A DNA stretch of 64,000 nt from Pseudomicrostroma phylloplanum (taxonomy: Eukaryota > Basidiomycota > Exobasidiomycetes > Microstromatales), in the NCBI GenBank assembly GCA_039545275.1, contig BCHS01000010.1:434001-498000 (forward strand), given 5' to 3'. Under the pieces are notes generated by a model. That model worked only from the letters and a program-made list of their open reading frames with translations. It was not told where the DNA came from and made no database searches. Every line of letters starts with the position of its first letter. The first letter of the stretch is position 1. Positions 30,801-40,650 of this stretch are shown here, piece by piece. The position numbers were made by a program, and so were the translations under genes.

Positions 30801-33422
30801 GTGATTGAGAGCACCGAAGCAGGCACGGCAGCCGAAGAATCAAATCTTGGCCAGCTGAAGAGCCCTGCGGACTCTCTAGCGCCCCCAGGGGAGCCGCAAG
30901 CGCAGGTGGCACAAGCTGAGCAGATCCCTGAAGCTATCGCAAACGTTTTGGCTCTACTTGGCGAAGCTACAGCGACGCTTCCCGAGGCTCCTGCTGAAAG
31001 CACTGACCTCAACGATCTGGTAGCAGTCTCAGACGATGCTCGTGATGGCTCAGATGATGATGAAGTCCTGGACGTAGATGAGCACACAGAGTACGAAGTG
31101 GAGTCAGAAGGCTCCGTCAAAGCGGAACCAGAAGAGTTCGTTCGAGAGCAACAGCCAGCTGAGCAAGATGCTGAGGACAGGTCCGACGACGAGGAGGAGG
31201 AGCCTACTTACGAGCTGGGCGAAAGGACGTCTTATGCTGTTGAGGAGGACGGCTCTGTTCTGATGGACCCCGAAGAAGGAGAGGAAATACCGGGAGAGGT
31301 CGAACGGACAGAAGGCCTCTCAGAGGCGGCAGAATTGGCGGAAGGGACTGGAGTGTCCGAGCCATCTATCGAGGAGCCTCTCAGCCGGCCCGCGCCGACT
31401 GAAGCAGAATTGCCGACGTCAGCTGAAGAGGCGATGCCGCCGCAACCCGTCTCGATTTTGATCTCCAGCGATGAGTCGGATCAGGAAGATGACAGCCCTG
31501 CCGCCGGCAAGACAACACAGAATATCGCAACAGCTGCTTCGCTAGGTGCTGTCTCCGAGCCTGGCCCCTCAAAGCTACGTTCACCCAGCCCCGCCAGCAC
31601 GCAATTCTCACCTCGTCGTCAGCGACAATCGAAGGCGCAAGAGGGTTCTCATCCTTCCACTGCTGATACAGCGCCCTCTGCGAGTCCGGCATCGCGCCAG
31701 GAGAAGAGTCTGACGGCTCTGCGGAAAGAGTGGAAGATGATCAAGGAGACGGAAGGAGCCTCGGCTCGCCCACCGGCCCCTCAGCCTCAAGCAGATGACG
31801 TCGATGATCCCGTCGAGGTCTCTAAGGCTGTTCAAGAAGCTCAGCAAGCTATCGAAGAGCCTGTGGCAGCCACCTTGCCCGAGTTGGCGTCGGAAACGAT
31901 CTCGTATGAGCCCGTCGTTGCAGAGGCACCAAGCTCTACTCTCTTATCAACGCAGGAGGATGAAGCACCGGCTCGTCATCGTCACCGTCATCGTCACGGT
32001 GCCCATCCTGAAAAGACTGCTGTCATCGATGCGGACTCGGCTGACGAGTCTGAGGACCAGCCACCCATTACACGCTCTCACTGTCGCTTTGCCAAGCTGA
32101 CGTTTACCGGCCAGGTCTCTGGGGAGCGAGTCACCTTCGTCGTTCCCGAATGCTCGATCCGTCATGATCACCTGAAGGAGGAAGGCGCCGATCTCCTAGG
32201 CGCGGCTAGCAAGCAGGACAACAATGACAAGGTGCTTTTCGATGCGGAGGAGATGGAAGAGTCTACATACCACCGGCTCTCGCGCCTCGTCGGGCATGAA
32301 ATGGTCAGCGATACCTGGGTCATGCCTGACAGCGCTTGGAAGGCCGAGTGCGAGGCAGCTAAGACTGTTGAGAGCGAGACTATCGGCGGAGCTGGTGAGA
32401 AAACCGAAGAAGCCGAGGCCCTCAACGATGAGTCACCAGTTGAGGGCTCGCCAGAGGAGCTTCGGCCCGCTTCCCCTCGCCAGGATACAGAATCCGACGA
32501 CGAGCTCGACGTGATCACCAAGCACTCCTCACCGCAAGGGAAAGTCACACCTGGCAGACATCGCGTCACTCCTAACAAGAAGCATCACAGGCCAGAGACC
32601 GGCGATCGTGACTGGCTCCCCGGACAAGAGGACACGAGCACGCGCAGCAGCAAGAAGCGGGGCGCGAGTGCCACACCTTCCACGTCCAACAAGCGGGTCA
32701 AAGCGAAGAAAGAGGAACAGCCAGGTTTCGATGCAGATCTATCGTTCGATGTCCTCGAAGGGGAGGCCGAGCCGTCACAGGAGAACGACATCGCCAGTCA
32801 GACACCCAGCAAGCCTACTCGTCGGCGTCTCACCAAGCGCGCAGACAGCATCGTCCCAAGCTCAGAACCACCGTCACAGGAAGCGTCAACTCCGGGCACT
32901 CGCACTCGTCGCCGCAGAATCAGCGAAGCTTCTCCTGTGGAGGAAGACGTGCAACCTATTGCCCCAGCCCGACGTAATAGCAGCACAGGCAAGCGCAAGT
33001 CGGCGACTCCGACCCCGAGGGACACATCCGAGGCGCCATCACTCGTGTCTCCTCGAAAGACGCCCAGCCGTAGATCCAAAAGGACCCTTCAGACCTCCGC
33101 TGAGCCTTCTGCATCCCAGCGGTCGGACGCTGCAGAGGAACAGGACGAGACGATGGATATTGATCAGCCTGCAAATGCGGAAGCTGACGATGGTGACGTC
33201 GACATGGACGCTGATGATAAGCAGGAATCGATCAGCCCCAGCACAGCTGTGACTAGGTCTACTCGCGCTGGATCCAAGCGACCCGCTCGTACGACGAGGA
33301 GCTCCAGCCGTACTCTGCCCGAGGCGGGCAGCAGTAGTGCCAGTGCTAGTCAGTCGAGCGTAACGCCGAGGGTGACTAGGGCGAAGGCTCGACAGACTGA
33401 GAAGGACGCAGAGGAGCAGTAG
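27888..33422 (+). CDS. very large acidic, mostly disordered protein of unknown function
   Basis: Single exon, 1844 aa, not recognised. Residues 1-90 are Ser-rich with TPARVRYSLGNPASFSPRQS, resembling an SP/TP-phosphorylated segment. Long Asp/Glu runs lie at about 312-350 and 405-480. Most of the rest is Ser/Glu/Ala low complexity. One ordered island at about residues 1395-1490 stands out: ITRSHCRFAKLTFTG, VTFVVPECSIRH, then a helical YHRLSRLVGHEMVSDTWVMP. The last ~300 residues are basic, with SPRK/TPRR-like motifs and KKR clusters that could bind DNA or act as nuclear signals. An acidic body with a basic tail suggests a nuclear chromatin or nuclear-envelope protein, but that is inference. 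No intron signals were needed to keep the frame. Confidence 0.85.
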   Translation: MSDSSSVFELPEVNPNAVASGSSHRTPARVRYSLGNPASFSPRQSRTASSSNGFTPRKTSLSSSVSKHLGGKTHSAYQDFDEQSWLNSLTSNIHNALHGPPTTRAEEAASTSHVASTSTPGAKLPELKDWARKSRSSHLERVRASQLMDEAVQTEPVSEELKPAPGAAKSPDVQALNPDLAAKEMLLLSGMLDEGGQQQGPLDVADLLKRANGDEDDVEKENPVRYSTQTAPSLGGFTPASSLFREGRSLEDILQERAAMSQQSAADVLGQEVPEENSEDEVSPGNDLLEKASARSLIQDITGTADSEQLGSSDDESEEDEEGDEEDEDDDNEDEDDDDEEEDEEDEELSEEDASEAATEEASASLTSSAVAPKGRTPTDEPMQADDVIEIGSSSDESEGQSDLEEEEEVLDLPEGDRLRNGESFDGHESEEEEEELEEEELEDEEEDDDDDEDEAEEEEEAGIYDDDEGVEETEEDRDNAFDETGGSGPTATADSGFLWGRNEHPSGVNDMDVDAPDAYQPQTSEPSILPATAPDSRWSDFLYAENEDGDRPDIDFDESRDRAEEKDGEGIDELGNAAEQTPQATSQASSSINVDPRLLAQAALAGGLPQDFADADPSASSSLAPLLQTSGEVHPDLASSAQQDAQAKSISFPPSHPSEALSFDQTMAIRAATGVLTGPGSSLGSVGGGSGEPSRSVRKAAQGEDADAGVLPNSAEELMDFKQESDRLAVEHTQGQIQSGPPSVGATEGSEGTVQRRTSFSIEGTPDRAHRGRISAAHTPGPSAVPPLLDTPLASPSASSSSHSFFAPPLPRSGAALHLFKQSAANRAALFSAPASEGATADADDVAQNQKGLPTMDEDIAAATGDSHTLTSFDEQQVLHFDPTESSRSLVELKEATQAEPAESAKKGLSSLKSELSATSQQHTVAASIDDGPEAFASSTDADHPPEEQVSSAERTQPAPEAETMVSEAPVIESTEAGTAAEESNLGQLKSPADSLAPPGEPQAQVAQAEQIPEAIANVLALLGEATATLPEAPAESTDLNDLVAVSDDARDGSDDDEVLDVDEHTEYEVESEGSVKAEPEEFVREQQPAEQDAEDRSDDEEEEPTYELGERTSYAVEEDGSVLMDPEEGEEIPGEVERTEGLSEAAELAEGTGVSEPSIEEPLSRPAPTEAELPTSAEEAMPPQPVSILISSDESDQEDDSPAAGKTTQNIATAASLGAVSEPGPSKLRSPSPASTQFSPRRQRQSKAQEGSHPSTADTAPSASPASRQEKSLTALRKEWKMIKETEGASARPPAPQPQADDVDDPVEVSKAVQEAQQAIEEPVAATLPELASETISYEPVVAEAPSSTLLSTQEDEAPARHRHRHRHGAHPEKTAVIDADSADESEDQPPITRSHCRFAKLTFTGQVSGERVTFVVPECSIRHDHLKEEGADLLGAASKQDNNDKVLFDAEEMEESTYHRLSRLVGHEMVSDTWVMPDSAWKAECEAAKTVESETIGGAGEKTEEAEALNDESPVEGSPEELRPASPRQDTESDDELDVITKHSSPQGKVTPGRHRVTPNKKHHRPETGDRDWLPGQEDTSTRSSKKRGASATPSTSNKRVKAKKEEQPGFDADLSFDVLEGEAEPSQENDIASQTPSKPTRRRLTKRADSIVPSSEPPSQEASTPGTRTRRRRISEASPVEEDVQPIAPARRNSSTGKRKSATPTPRDTSEAPSLVSPRKTPSRRSKRTLQTSAEPSASQRSDAAEEQDETMDIDQPANAEADDGDVDMDADDKQESISPSTAVTRSTRAGSKRPARTTRSSSRTLPEAGSSSASASQSSVTPRVTRAKARQTEKDAEEQ
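28820..28960 (+). repeat. Asp/Glu-coding purine-rich low-complexity tract 1
   Basis: Irregular GAA/GAG/GAT/GAC codon run encoding an almost pure Asp/Glu segment of the acidic protein. It creates a long antisense Ser/Phe ORF, which is a composition shadow. Confidence 0.85.
29090..29310 (+). repeat. Asp/Glu-coding purine-rich low-complexity tract 2
   Basis: A second acidic codon run in the same gene, separated from the first by about 40 codons of mixed sequence. Confidence 0.8.
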
Positions 33423-33507
33423 TGGGGGTTGCTCGAGAAACTTCTTTGCTCGGTGTCACACAGTCTTTACCCACATGCGCACACATAGGCCGCAGAGCCA
33501 ATCAACA

Positions 33508-36072
33508 TCATACCACATCCGTGTCCTCCAGCTCACCACCCCAGCCCCACTGATCCTCGTCTACCTCGCTGGCCCAGTCATCGTCTTCCGACTGTCGACC
33601 TGCATCCCCGCTCTCCCCTTCACTCCACTCTTCGTCCAGATCGTCGAGCGCACTGCTCTTCTTGGAAGCTGGGCGGAAGAGGTGCTTCGAGTCTGCTTCG
33701 TCGTCGTCGACCCCGCTTCGGCCCTGGCGCTTGAAGATGAGAGAGGGGCGCTGGATCTGACCTTCCTTGAGACTTGCACCTGCTCCTGAACTTGCGCCGC
33801 CTTTGCCTGCTGTGGGTTGCTCCGACCCCTTTGAACCTGCAGCAGCTGCAGCATCTTCCTCGTCAGAAAGCACGACCGTCCCCAATGAATCGCCCATCCC
33901 CCTCCTCGCCTTGCCCAGCAGGAAATCTCCACTACTGCCATTGGGCAACCCTCCCCTCTTCCCCTTTCCTCGGACAGGCATGCCGGCTTGCTGACGATTA
34001 GCCGCCTTTGCCCCTCCCCACGTCTTCCGGTCGTCTCCTTTGCCCGTGGCCGCTGCGGGCTTGTAGGCAGCAAGATCTCGCAGCCGCTGCTCCTCCATCT
34101 CGCGCTCGATTTCTTGCACCATACTGTCGTTGCCCGCTGGAGTGCCAGAGGAGCCGGAGGGGCGGGAGGAGTCGCCTTCGTCGAGGAGACGGGCGAGGGC
34201 TTGCCGACGGGAGGAGAGAAGATCGGAGCGATGCTTGCGGGAGGGATTGGCGCTTCCTTGTGTCGAAGAGAGAGTTTGTAAGAGCCGACTTGCCTCGGCT
34301 TTACGGGTATGACTTTCACCGTCTGATCCCTCGCCTTCGTCTGACAGGAGAGGTGCCGGAGAGGGTCCGCTGCGCACACTTGTGGTGGCTGTGAAACGGT
34401 TCTTCCGCGGAGACAGAAGGCCCAGGGAGAGAAGCCCCTCATCTGCTGAGGAAGCATCTGAGTCGTCATCGTCTCCGTTCGCAGAGCGGCCTCGATTGAG
34501 GCTCATTTCGCCGAAGCGTTGGTACGCCCGTAGAAACACTGCCTTTGAGGGTGAGTGGCTCTTGGAGGGGCCCTTCCGCGCCTGAGCACCTCCCTTCTTG
34601 CCACCCTTGCCTTCTGCTTCGGACTCTTCGGAAGAGGAGTCGAGGAGCAAAGGCGCTGCTGGAGCTGGCCTTGGGGGCAGCTTGGCCTCCCGTGATGCTT
34701 TGCTGCCCTTGGCAGTCTTGGTATTAGCTGCTGTACCTAATTTCTTGTCGGAACCCCTAGCTTTCTCAACCACAGGCAGAGATAGATCTTCTCCGTTGCT
34801 CAAGTCCATTATATCGTCATCGTCGCCGAAGGCTCCATTCTGATCCTCGTCCTCGTCGAAGAGACTGCGGAACTTTCTCCCTTTGCGGGACTCGCTTGCT
34901 GCCGACGCATTAGTATTCGGCCGGCTCAGATGGTCCTCCTGCCCCGGCGGAGAAGCGGCGTAGTCCAGCTCCGTGCCGTCATGCGGAGGCGATAAGTGCA
35001 ACGATGGAGCGCCTGTCTGCGATTGGCTGGTCCTCTGCAATAGCGGCTGTGAGCCCGCTGAAGCCGTTCGGGAAAAGAGGTTGCCCCCGCTGGTACCTGA
35101 TCCGCTGCTAGACTTCTGTGCAGCACTGTCCGACTCACTGCGACCCCACAACGGCCCCAGCTCGCGCTCTGAGCGGCTATTCGCTCGTCTCTTTGCAGGC
35201 CGGCCTTCTCCTAAAGCAGAGCCAGGCCTTAGTAGACCTTCTTGCCCTTGCGAAGAGGACCGACCCTTGGAAGGACTCATGGCGACACTTGCGCTAGACG
35301 GTCCTCGTGGAGTCGGAGGGACCTCTTCCCCCCTCAGCCTCTTCCTTGCCTTTGTCCGCGGAGTATAGACCTGCTCATTGGCTGACCGTAGAGGGACAGC
35401 ATTACTGACTCCCTTGCGCGGGCTCAAGTCGGCGACGAGTTTCCGGAAGGAGACGGGCGAGAGGTTGTAGTGGAAGCGTGAGTCGACGTTGTTCAGCGCC
35501 GAATGTGAGCTCGGTGAACCGGCAGCAGCTGGAGGTGTGCGAAGCTTGACGCCGCTGCCTGGTGTTGATGGTGCTTGCGAGGCGGGCTTGGTGGGGGTCT
35601 TGAAAGGATTCGCCGTCCGGGATGATGAAGTGGGAGTGCTCGGCAGACGGGAAGCAGAGGACGAGGAAGCTCTTGGAGGGCTCTGAGGCGTCGCAGCGGG
35701 AAGTGTTTGAGAAGACGAAGAGCTCGCTGCTGCTGTACGGTGCTCTGATGACCGCCTAGGCTTGGTAGGTGTAGTAGGCGGCGGGCCCATCGACTGCTTG
35801 GTGCTACCACTACTGCTGCTGCTGCTTGCCTTCTCCTTCCTCCTATCTGTTTCCAAGCGACTGCCGCTGCCACTGCTACTGCTCCTCTCTTTGCCTTTGC
35901 CCTTCTCAACGCTACTCTTGCTGGCCACTCCACCATTCATGGCTGTCCAGGTATCGTACACGGCGGCCATCTCGGGCACTTTGGCAATATCGCTCCTTCG
36001 CGGCTCCCGTCCGTGGGCAGTACGGAACTCCTTCTGGAAAGCCTTGAGCTTCTTGGCCAGAAGAGACTCCAT
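33508..36072 (-). CDS. SLD2: DNA replication initiation protein Sld2 (Drc1/RecQL4-N type)
   Basis: 854 aa from the ATG at 36072. The frame extends 63 codons upstream but that part is not conserved. The N-terminus has the diagnostic Sld2 block: SLLAKKLKAFQKEFR, then GREPRRSDIAKVPEMAAVYD. The rest is Ser/Pro-rich and disordered with many SP/TP sites (for example TPTKPRRSS, SPRKGVSNAVP, KSHSPSKAVFL). A conserved short segment lies at FLRAYQRFGEMSLN. Sld2 phosphorylated by S-CDK binds Dpb11 and helps assemble the CMG helicase at origins. The dense SP/TP clusters fit that control. The C-terminus is acidic (WGWGGELEDTDVV). It converges with the acidic-protein gene, 85 bp between stops. Confidence 0.88.
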   Translation of the reverse strand: MESLLAKKLKAFQKEFRTAHGREPRRSDIAKVPEMAAVYDTWTAMNGGVASKSSVEKGKGKERSSSSGSGSRLETDRRKEKASSSSSSGSTKQSMGPPPTTPTKPRRSSEHRTAAASSSSSQTLPAATPQSPPRASSSSASRLPSTPTSSSRTANPFKTPTKPASQAPSTPGSGVKLRTPPAAAGSPSSHSALNNVDSRFHYNLSPVSFRKLVADLSPRKGVSNAVPLRSANEQVYTPRTKARKRLRGEEVPPTPRGPSSASVAMSPSKGRSSSQGQEGLLRPGSALGEGRPAKRRANSRSERELGPLWGRSESDSAAQKSSSGSGTSGGNLFSRTASAGSQPLLQRTSQSQTGAPSLHLSPPHDGTELDYAASPPGQEDHLSRPNTNASAASESRKGRKFRSLFDEDEDQNGAFGDDDDIMDLSNGEDLSLPVVEKARGSDKKLGTAANTKTAKGSKASREAKLPPRPAPAAPLLLDSSSEESEAEGKGGKKGGAQARKGPSKSHSPSKAVFLRAYQRFGEMSLNRGRSANGDDDDSDASSADEGLLSLGLLSPRKNRFTATTSVRSGPSPAPLLSDEGEGSDGESHTRKAEASRLLQTLSSTQGSANPSRKHRSDLLSSRRQALARLLDEGDSSRPSGSSGTPAGNDSMVQEIEREMEEQRLRDLAAYKPAAATGKGDDRKTWGGAKAANRQQAGMPVRGKGKRGGLPNGSSGDFLLGKARRGMGDSLGTVVLSDEEDAAAAAGSKGSEQPTAGKGGASSGAGASLKEGQIQRPSLIFKRQGRSGVDDDEADSKHLFRPASKKSSALDDLDEEWSEGESGDAGRQSEDDDWASEVDEDQWGWGGELEDTDVV

Positions 36073-36366
36073 GACTGGCGGATGGGCCCGCAAAAAGCAG
36101 CAAGGAGATACGAAAGGAAAGCTGGGGTATTTGTGATGGTGATGGTGTAATAGTAGGATCGGAAGAAAGAGGAGCGTGGCCTGGATCCCCGCACTGTTGC
36201 TTCGCGTAAAGAGTCGCGCTCCTCGTGACCCACTTCCGTCAGAGATGGCCCACACTAGCACTCAGCATTGCACTGAATACCAACCCAGCATTGCACATCC
36301 AGAGGGATATGGACAGCCTCGTCAAACACTGACCTGAAGAGAGGGTACTGCCTGTCCTTCGCAAGC
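36073..36366. promoter_or_regulatory. divergent promoter, SLD2 / Ima1-like genes
   Basis: A 294-bp spacer. A GATGGTGATGGTG tract sits about 60 bp before the SLD2 start. No tested motif. Confidence 0.5.
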
Positions 36367-38079
36367 ATGTTTCGCTATGATGGGCCCACTGCCTTCGCCT
36401 CGCCCTCTAGGCAACTTCAGGCACCCACAAGGGACCACACAACGCCTGGCACACCTGCCCGGCATCAGCTGCCGGGTATAGGGAGTCCTGTCACTCAAGA
36501 GCCGAGCATCTTCTGTCACCGCTGTCTCACAAATCAGCGCATTCACCTCGAACTCCTCTCCGCCTACGACGACGAGAGCTCCAGCTCCTCCTATGCATCT
36601 TCTTCCAGTCTACCCCTAGGATCCTATGAAGCCTACAAGGCCGACCTGGACGCTCGGTATCCTATAGTGTGCGAGAAGTGCAGACCGGCGGTGGAAGGCA
36701 AGATCAAAGAGAGGGATGACGTTGCTCGTCGGTGGATATGGAGAAAGTGGATGGAGAGGGGTAGGGAGTCAGAGGGAGCAGGGGAGGGTAGTCAGTCTAC
36801 TGGCTGGAAGGCGCCGTCTGGGGTCGGGAGGGGTCGAGGGCTGGACTACGAGAGGCGACGCAAGCGAAGGAAGAATCAGCTCAGAATGCTCGGGTCAATA
36901 ATCAGATGGACTCTCATTGCGATGGGACCGCTCCATACCCTCTCATTCCACACCATGGCCAGTCAAGCTCATCAAATCAGCCTGCTCCTCGACCGCACTC
37001 TCCCAAGCGGCTGGCCCATGGCGACTCTCAACAGATACGCCTGGCCCCTGGCTGGATTGGCAAATGTCACCGTTGGCATGCAAGCGTATTCTGAAGAAGG
37101 TTGCGAGGACAACCAAGGCGCGGAAACTGGACGCAGGCCTACGAAACGCTTTACGATACGCGCTCTCCATTATCTTACCTACTGTCAAATCATAGACACA
37201 CAGCTCGGAGAGGCATGGGCTCACTATGCGCCAGCGAATCCTGTCCTGGAACGGATACCGGCTTCGGCATTCGCCTGCGTCTGTCTAGCTTTTCAGGTCA
37301 TCCTGCTCCTGCTCTATCTTTCATGGTCTCCTGGATCCCGTAGATCTACGAATAGACAACGAGCGACAGAGACAACTCAAGCCGACGAGACACGGGACGT
37401 CTTCGACTCTCTCTCGCACCACCTCTCGCAAGTCACAGACAGCATCTCAGCCGGTTCTTTGGCGCTTCACGGAGGAGGAGAGGAAGGAGGGGCCGTCTTC
37501 GGGCAAACGACCTGGGCGAGCACCAACGAGCGCAGCATCCCTCCCGCCTGGCCCAATGAGCACCCCCTCCAGGCGTCATTACCACGGAGCGACGAGCCGA
37601 TGGAGTTAGACGCCCCTGCGGCTGCAGCGCAGGGGACGTCGATGGACTGGCAGCCCACTCCGCCTCCAGAGAACATCGCGGCCCACCAGATGCAACACCG
37701 TTCCCCTCCTCCCTCCCCTACACCTGCGCCTCGCTCCTCTGTCTTCGGTCCGCAGAAGTTTTATGTACCCGAGGAACCAATAGGTGGGCTGGAGGAGAGT
37801 TTCTCCAGAGGGCTGTCCCTTGGCGCAAACTCCGGAGAGCAGCAAGATGTGGACATGGAGACGGCATTAGGGCAGCGCAAGGGAAAGGTGCAAAGGGCGG
37901 TACTAGTGGCTATGTTGGGGCTGGCAATTGGAGTGATGATGTTTGCTTGGCACAAGCGGCAGGAGGACTTGAGTGGGCGTGGACGTGTGTATGGAACAGG
38001 GCGTAGTATGTACTCTTCTTTCGTCGAGTGGCTCCAGAGTCGCTGGGTCGCGCTATCCGACGCTCATCACACAATGTAG
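36367..38079 (+). CDS. Ima1/Samp1-type inner nuclear membrane protein
   Basis: Single exon, 570 aa. Zinc-binding CxxC motifs (FCHRCLTNQRIH near residue 56; CEKC near 105) bracket the family's YxAYKADLDARYP segment, matching the Ima1 N-terminal domain. Membrane helices follow: about 180-197 (IIRWTLIAMGPLHTLSF), a likely amphipathic pair to about 240, about 298-320 (ASAFACVCLAFQVILLLLYL) and about 514-532 (AVLVAMLGLAIGVMMFAWH). A long disordered loop separates the last two. Ima1 and Samp1 tether heterochromatin and LINC complexes at the inner nuclear membrane. The usual first pair of CxxC motifs (CWFC type) is missing from this ORF, and I could not find an upstream exon that supplies it. Confidence 0.8.
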   Translation: MFRYDGPTAFASPSRQLQAPTRDHTTPGTPARHQLPGIGSPVTQEPSIFCHRCLTNQRIHLELLSAYDDESSSSSYASSSSLPLGSYEAYKADLDARYPIVCEKCRPAVEGKIKERDDVARRWIWRKWMERGRESEGAGEGSQSTGWKAPSGVGRGRGLDYERRRKRRKNQLRMLGSIIRWTLIAMGPLHTLSFHTMASQAHQISLLLDRTLPSGWPMATLNRYAWPLAGLANVTVGMQAYSEEGCEDNQGAETGRRPTKRFTIRALHYLTYCQIIDTQLGEAWAHYAPANPVLERIPASAFACVCLAFQVILLLLYLSWSPGSRRSTNRQRATETTQADETRDVFDSLSHHLSQVTDSISAGSLALHGGGEEGGAVFGQTTWASTNERSIPPAWPNEHPLQASLPRSDEPMELDAPAAAAQGTSMDWQPTPPPENIAAHQMQHRSPPPSPTPAPRSSVFGPQKFYVPEEPIGGLEESFSRGLSLGANSGEQQDVDMETALGQRKGKVQRAVLVAMLGLAIGVMMFAWHKRQEDLSGRGRVYGTGRSMYSSFVEWLQSRWVALSDAHHTM

Positions 38080-38183
38080 ATCGATACCCAAGGCTAGACA
38101 AATGAACAACCAAAGTGAATTGTGGAGAGTAGGTGATGCATAGCGAATACGATGACACGGGAAACAGTACACCATGATCCACC

Positions 38184-38206
38184 ACGCACACACACACGCA
38201 CACACG
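38184..38206. repeat. CA-rich microsatellite in the Ima1-like/eIF3b intergenic region
   Basis: A (CA)n tract with one interruption lies between the convergent stop codons at 38079 and 38218. Confidence 0.75.
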
Positions 38207-38217
38207 TCTGCGCACAA

Positions 38218-40650
38218 TCAGACGACGACTTCCTCCGTCTCCTCGATGATCTCCTCCTGCCACTCCTGAATCTCCTGCGTAGGCTCCGCCTTGATCTGTT
38301 CTGCCAAGGAAGGCAAAGGCTCCTTTCCGAGTGCCTCCCTCTGCTCCACAAGATCCGCCTTGGTCTTTGCCCTCCAGGCCTTCCACTCGTCCAGGGCACG
38401 CAGGTAGAGCTCCTTGTTCTGCAGAGCCAAGTTGCTCTCCTCCGCCAGGTCCTCCTCCTCGAATTGCTTGCCGATCTCTCGGATCGTGCGACGCACTTGT
38501 TTTTGAGCTTCCTTGGAGAGGAGAGTGCGAGGACGAGGGCGCCAGAGGATCTGCTTGAAGCGGTCTTGTACCTGCTTTTGCAGCTCCTGACCCTTGAGAT
38601 CCCAGATTGCGTAGCCGTTCTCGAGGGAGTGCCTCCAAGCACTGGCACTTGTGGCGACGAAGCGTCCAGAGGGGTCCCACTCCAGGTCGGTGATACCGTA
38701 GTGCTCTCCCTGTCCGATGAGCCTGACCTCCTCAGCTGGGTCGGCAGCGGGGACACCTTGACGGAGGTCCGCACTCAGGTCCACATCGTACCACTCCAGG
38801 TCGAACTTTTGCGAGGAGCCGAGAGTAGCCACCACCACTTGACGACCCTTGGGCGACCAGAAGACTGTGTTGCAGGTCTTGTTGTCCAAAACCTTGAGCA
38901 GTCGGAAGTCTCCCTTCTTGGGGTCCAGGTGGAAGAAGTTGAGCTGCGTCTTCACGGTGATACCTGGAGCAATGAGACCCAGGTTGGGGTCATTCGAGGA
39001 GATGACGGCGAAGTGTGATCCATATGGCTCCCAGGCAAAGGCAGTGACGGGGTCCTTGAGCTCGACCACTTCGACGGGGAAGTCCTTCTCCCTCATCCTG
39101 AAGATCTCGAAATTGCAGAACATCGACTTCTTCGTCTTTGTGTGACGGTCGACCTTGACACAGAGGTAGTTGCCTTGAGGGTGCCAGTGCAGCTTGCAGT
39201 CCGAAACGTTGAACAGATTCTTCGACCTCAAGATCTCTCTCGAGGGCACCTGCATCACGGACGCACGAGCAGGCTGGTTGGCAACTTCAGGCACCCAGAA
39301 GGCGAGCATGTTGTCTCGCGGCTTCTTGGCACCCTTGGCTGGGTTTGTTCCATCTCCCCAAGCTTCAATGGCCGCCTTGTCTGCGTCTGACAGAGGGCAC
39401 CATTCAAAGTCCACCACCCCGTCGATGTTGATGCTCTTCTTCTCCAGGAGACCCATGGAAGGAGTCTCGTAGACTCGAATCTGCTTTCCTGGCACCACCT
39501 GAGCACAGTACTTGTCATCACCGCTCCACTTCAGGAAAGGCCAGCTGAAGCCCTTCTTCTCCTCGTCGTCCGGCGGCAGCGGGAATGTTCGCAGCAAATG
39601 ACCAGTCTTGACTTCCCACACGGCTACCCTGTTGCCTTCGTCATCGGCGGTGAAATGCTGAGGTCCGATGGGTCCGTTCTCTGGGACGACGATGGGGTCG
39701 TGCGACCATGTCACCATGTACTTCTCGGAAGGCGAGAAGTCCACGAGCCTGGCTCCGGGGTGAGCATATCGCATGAAGCGCTGCCATGTAGATCCGCCCC
39801 AAAGTGCGATACCTTGCCTGTGGAAGGTAGCAAGGAAAGTTCCGAGAGGGGTCCATTGCACGTATGACTCGGTCCACCGGTTATTGGTGTGGAAGATCTG
39901 GGGTGGGGCATGTCTGTTGTGCCAGGCTACATGCACATCATCGCCTCGGCACATGACGAGCTGGTCTCGTCCCTGAGGGTCAAGGAGCCAAGATCGCAGG
40001 TGCTCCTTGTCCGCGTACTCCTCTTCGGCAGGCTCCACATACTCCTCGCTGAGATTTGCTAGGGACTCAATGTCGCTGAATCGGTTGACTGCGAAGCGGT
40101 GCTTCTTGTCGAAGGGGTAGCCGTCCATCGTCTTGATGGCCAGCGCAGCATCATCGGCGCTGTCAAGCTCAATGAACATGAAGCTGCACAGCCAAGAGCA
40201 GAAAGAGAGCCATTCCCCGATGAGCGACTGTTGATCGAGCGCATGTAGTCTTTCTCTGTAGCCTACTCACCCCTTTGACTTCTCATCCTCTCCGAAAGGC
40301 ATGTGGAAGTTACCCACGTCTACGTCCAACCCAGTCTGCGTCCTGAACCTCTTCTTCAGTGTGTCGAACAGCCTCTCCTTCTTCGAGTCGTCCACGACGG
40401 GTACTCCATCGATGACAATGACATGGTCAAGACCTTCATCGAATCGTACTGCGTATCTGTTCGAGCAGAAACATCAGAATGGGATGCGAGCCTTTGTCAG
40501 TCAATGACTCTGCCGAGTAAGCGTCATGCTGTCTCTCTTGCTGCAGATTCCTCACCTCTCCTCAATGTCGGTGTAGTCGATCTCTTCTTCTTCTAGTGAA
40601 GCTCCGTTGAGCCCATTTGTGATGTGGTTGACGTCTGATGACGACGACAT
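38218..40650 (-). CDS. PRT1: translation initiation factor eIF3 subunit b (Prt1)
   Basis: Three exons, 40650..40556, 40456..40271 and 40183..38218, give 748 aa; both introns have GTGAG donors and the frame closes. The acidic N-terminus (ASLEEEEIDYTDIEER) contacts other eIF3 subunits. A non-canonical RRM spans about 32-120 (YAVRFDEGLDHVIVIDGVP, then FHMPFGEDEKSKGFMFIELD). A beta-propeller fills about 150-640 with typical segments WLLDPQGRDQLVM, VTWSHDP and TDLEWDPSGRFVATSASAW. A charged helical tail ends EWQEEIIEETEEVVV and binds eIF3g/i. eIF3b is a core scaffold of the 40S-bound initiation complex. Length matches the fungal family. It is divergent from SPB1 across 297 bp. Confidence 0.97.

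Noticed and set aside
38152..39018. 288-codon plus-strand ORF opposite eIF3b
   Set aside because: Lies entirely antisense to a conserved eIF3b exon and has Leu/Glu-biased shadow composition.
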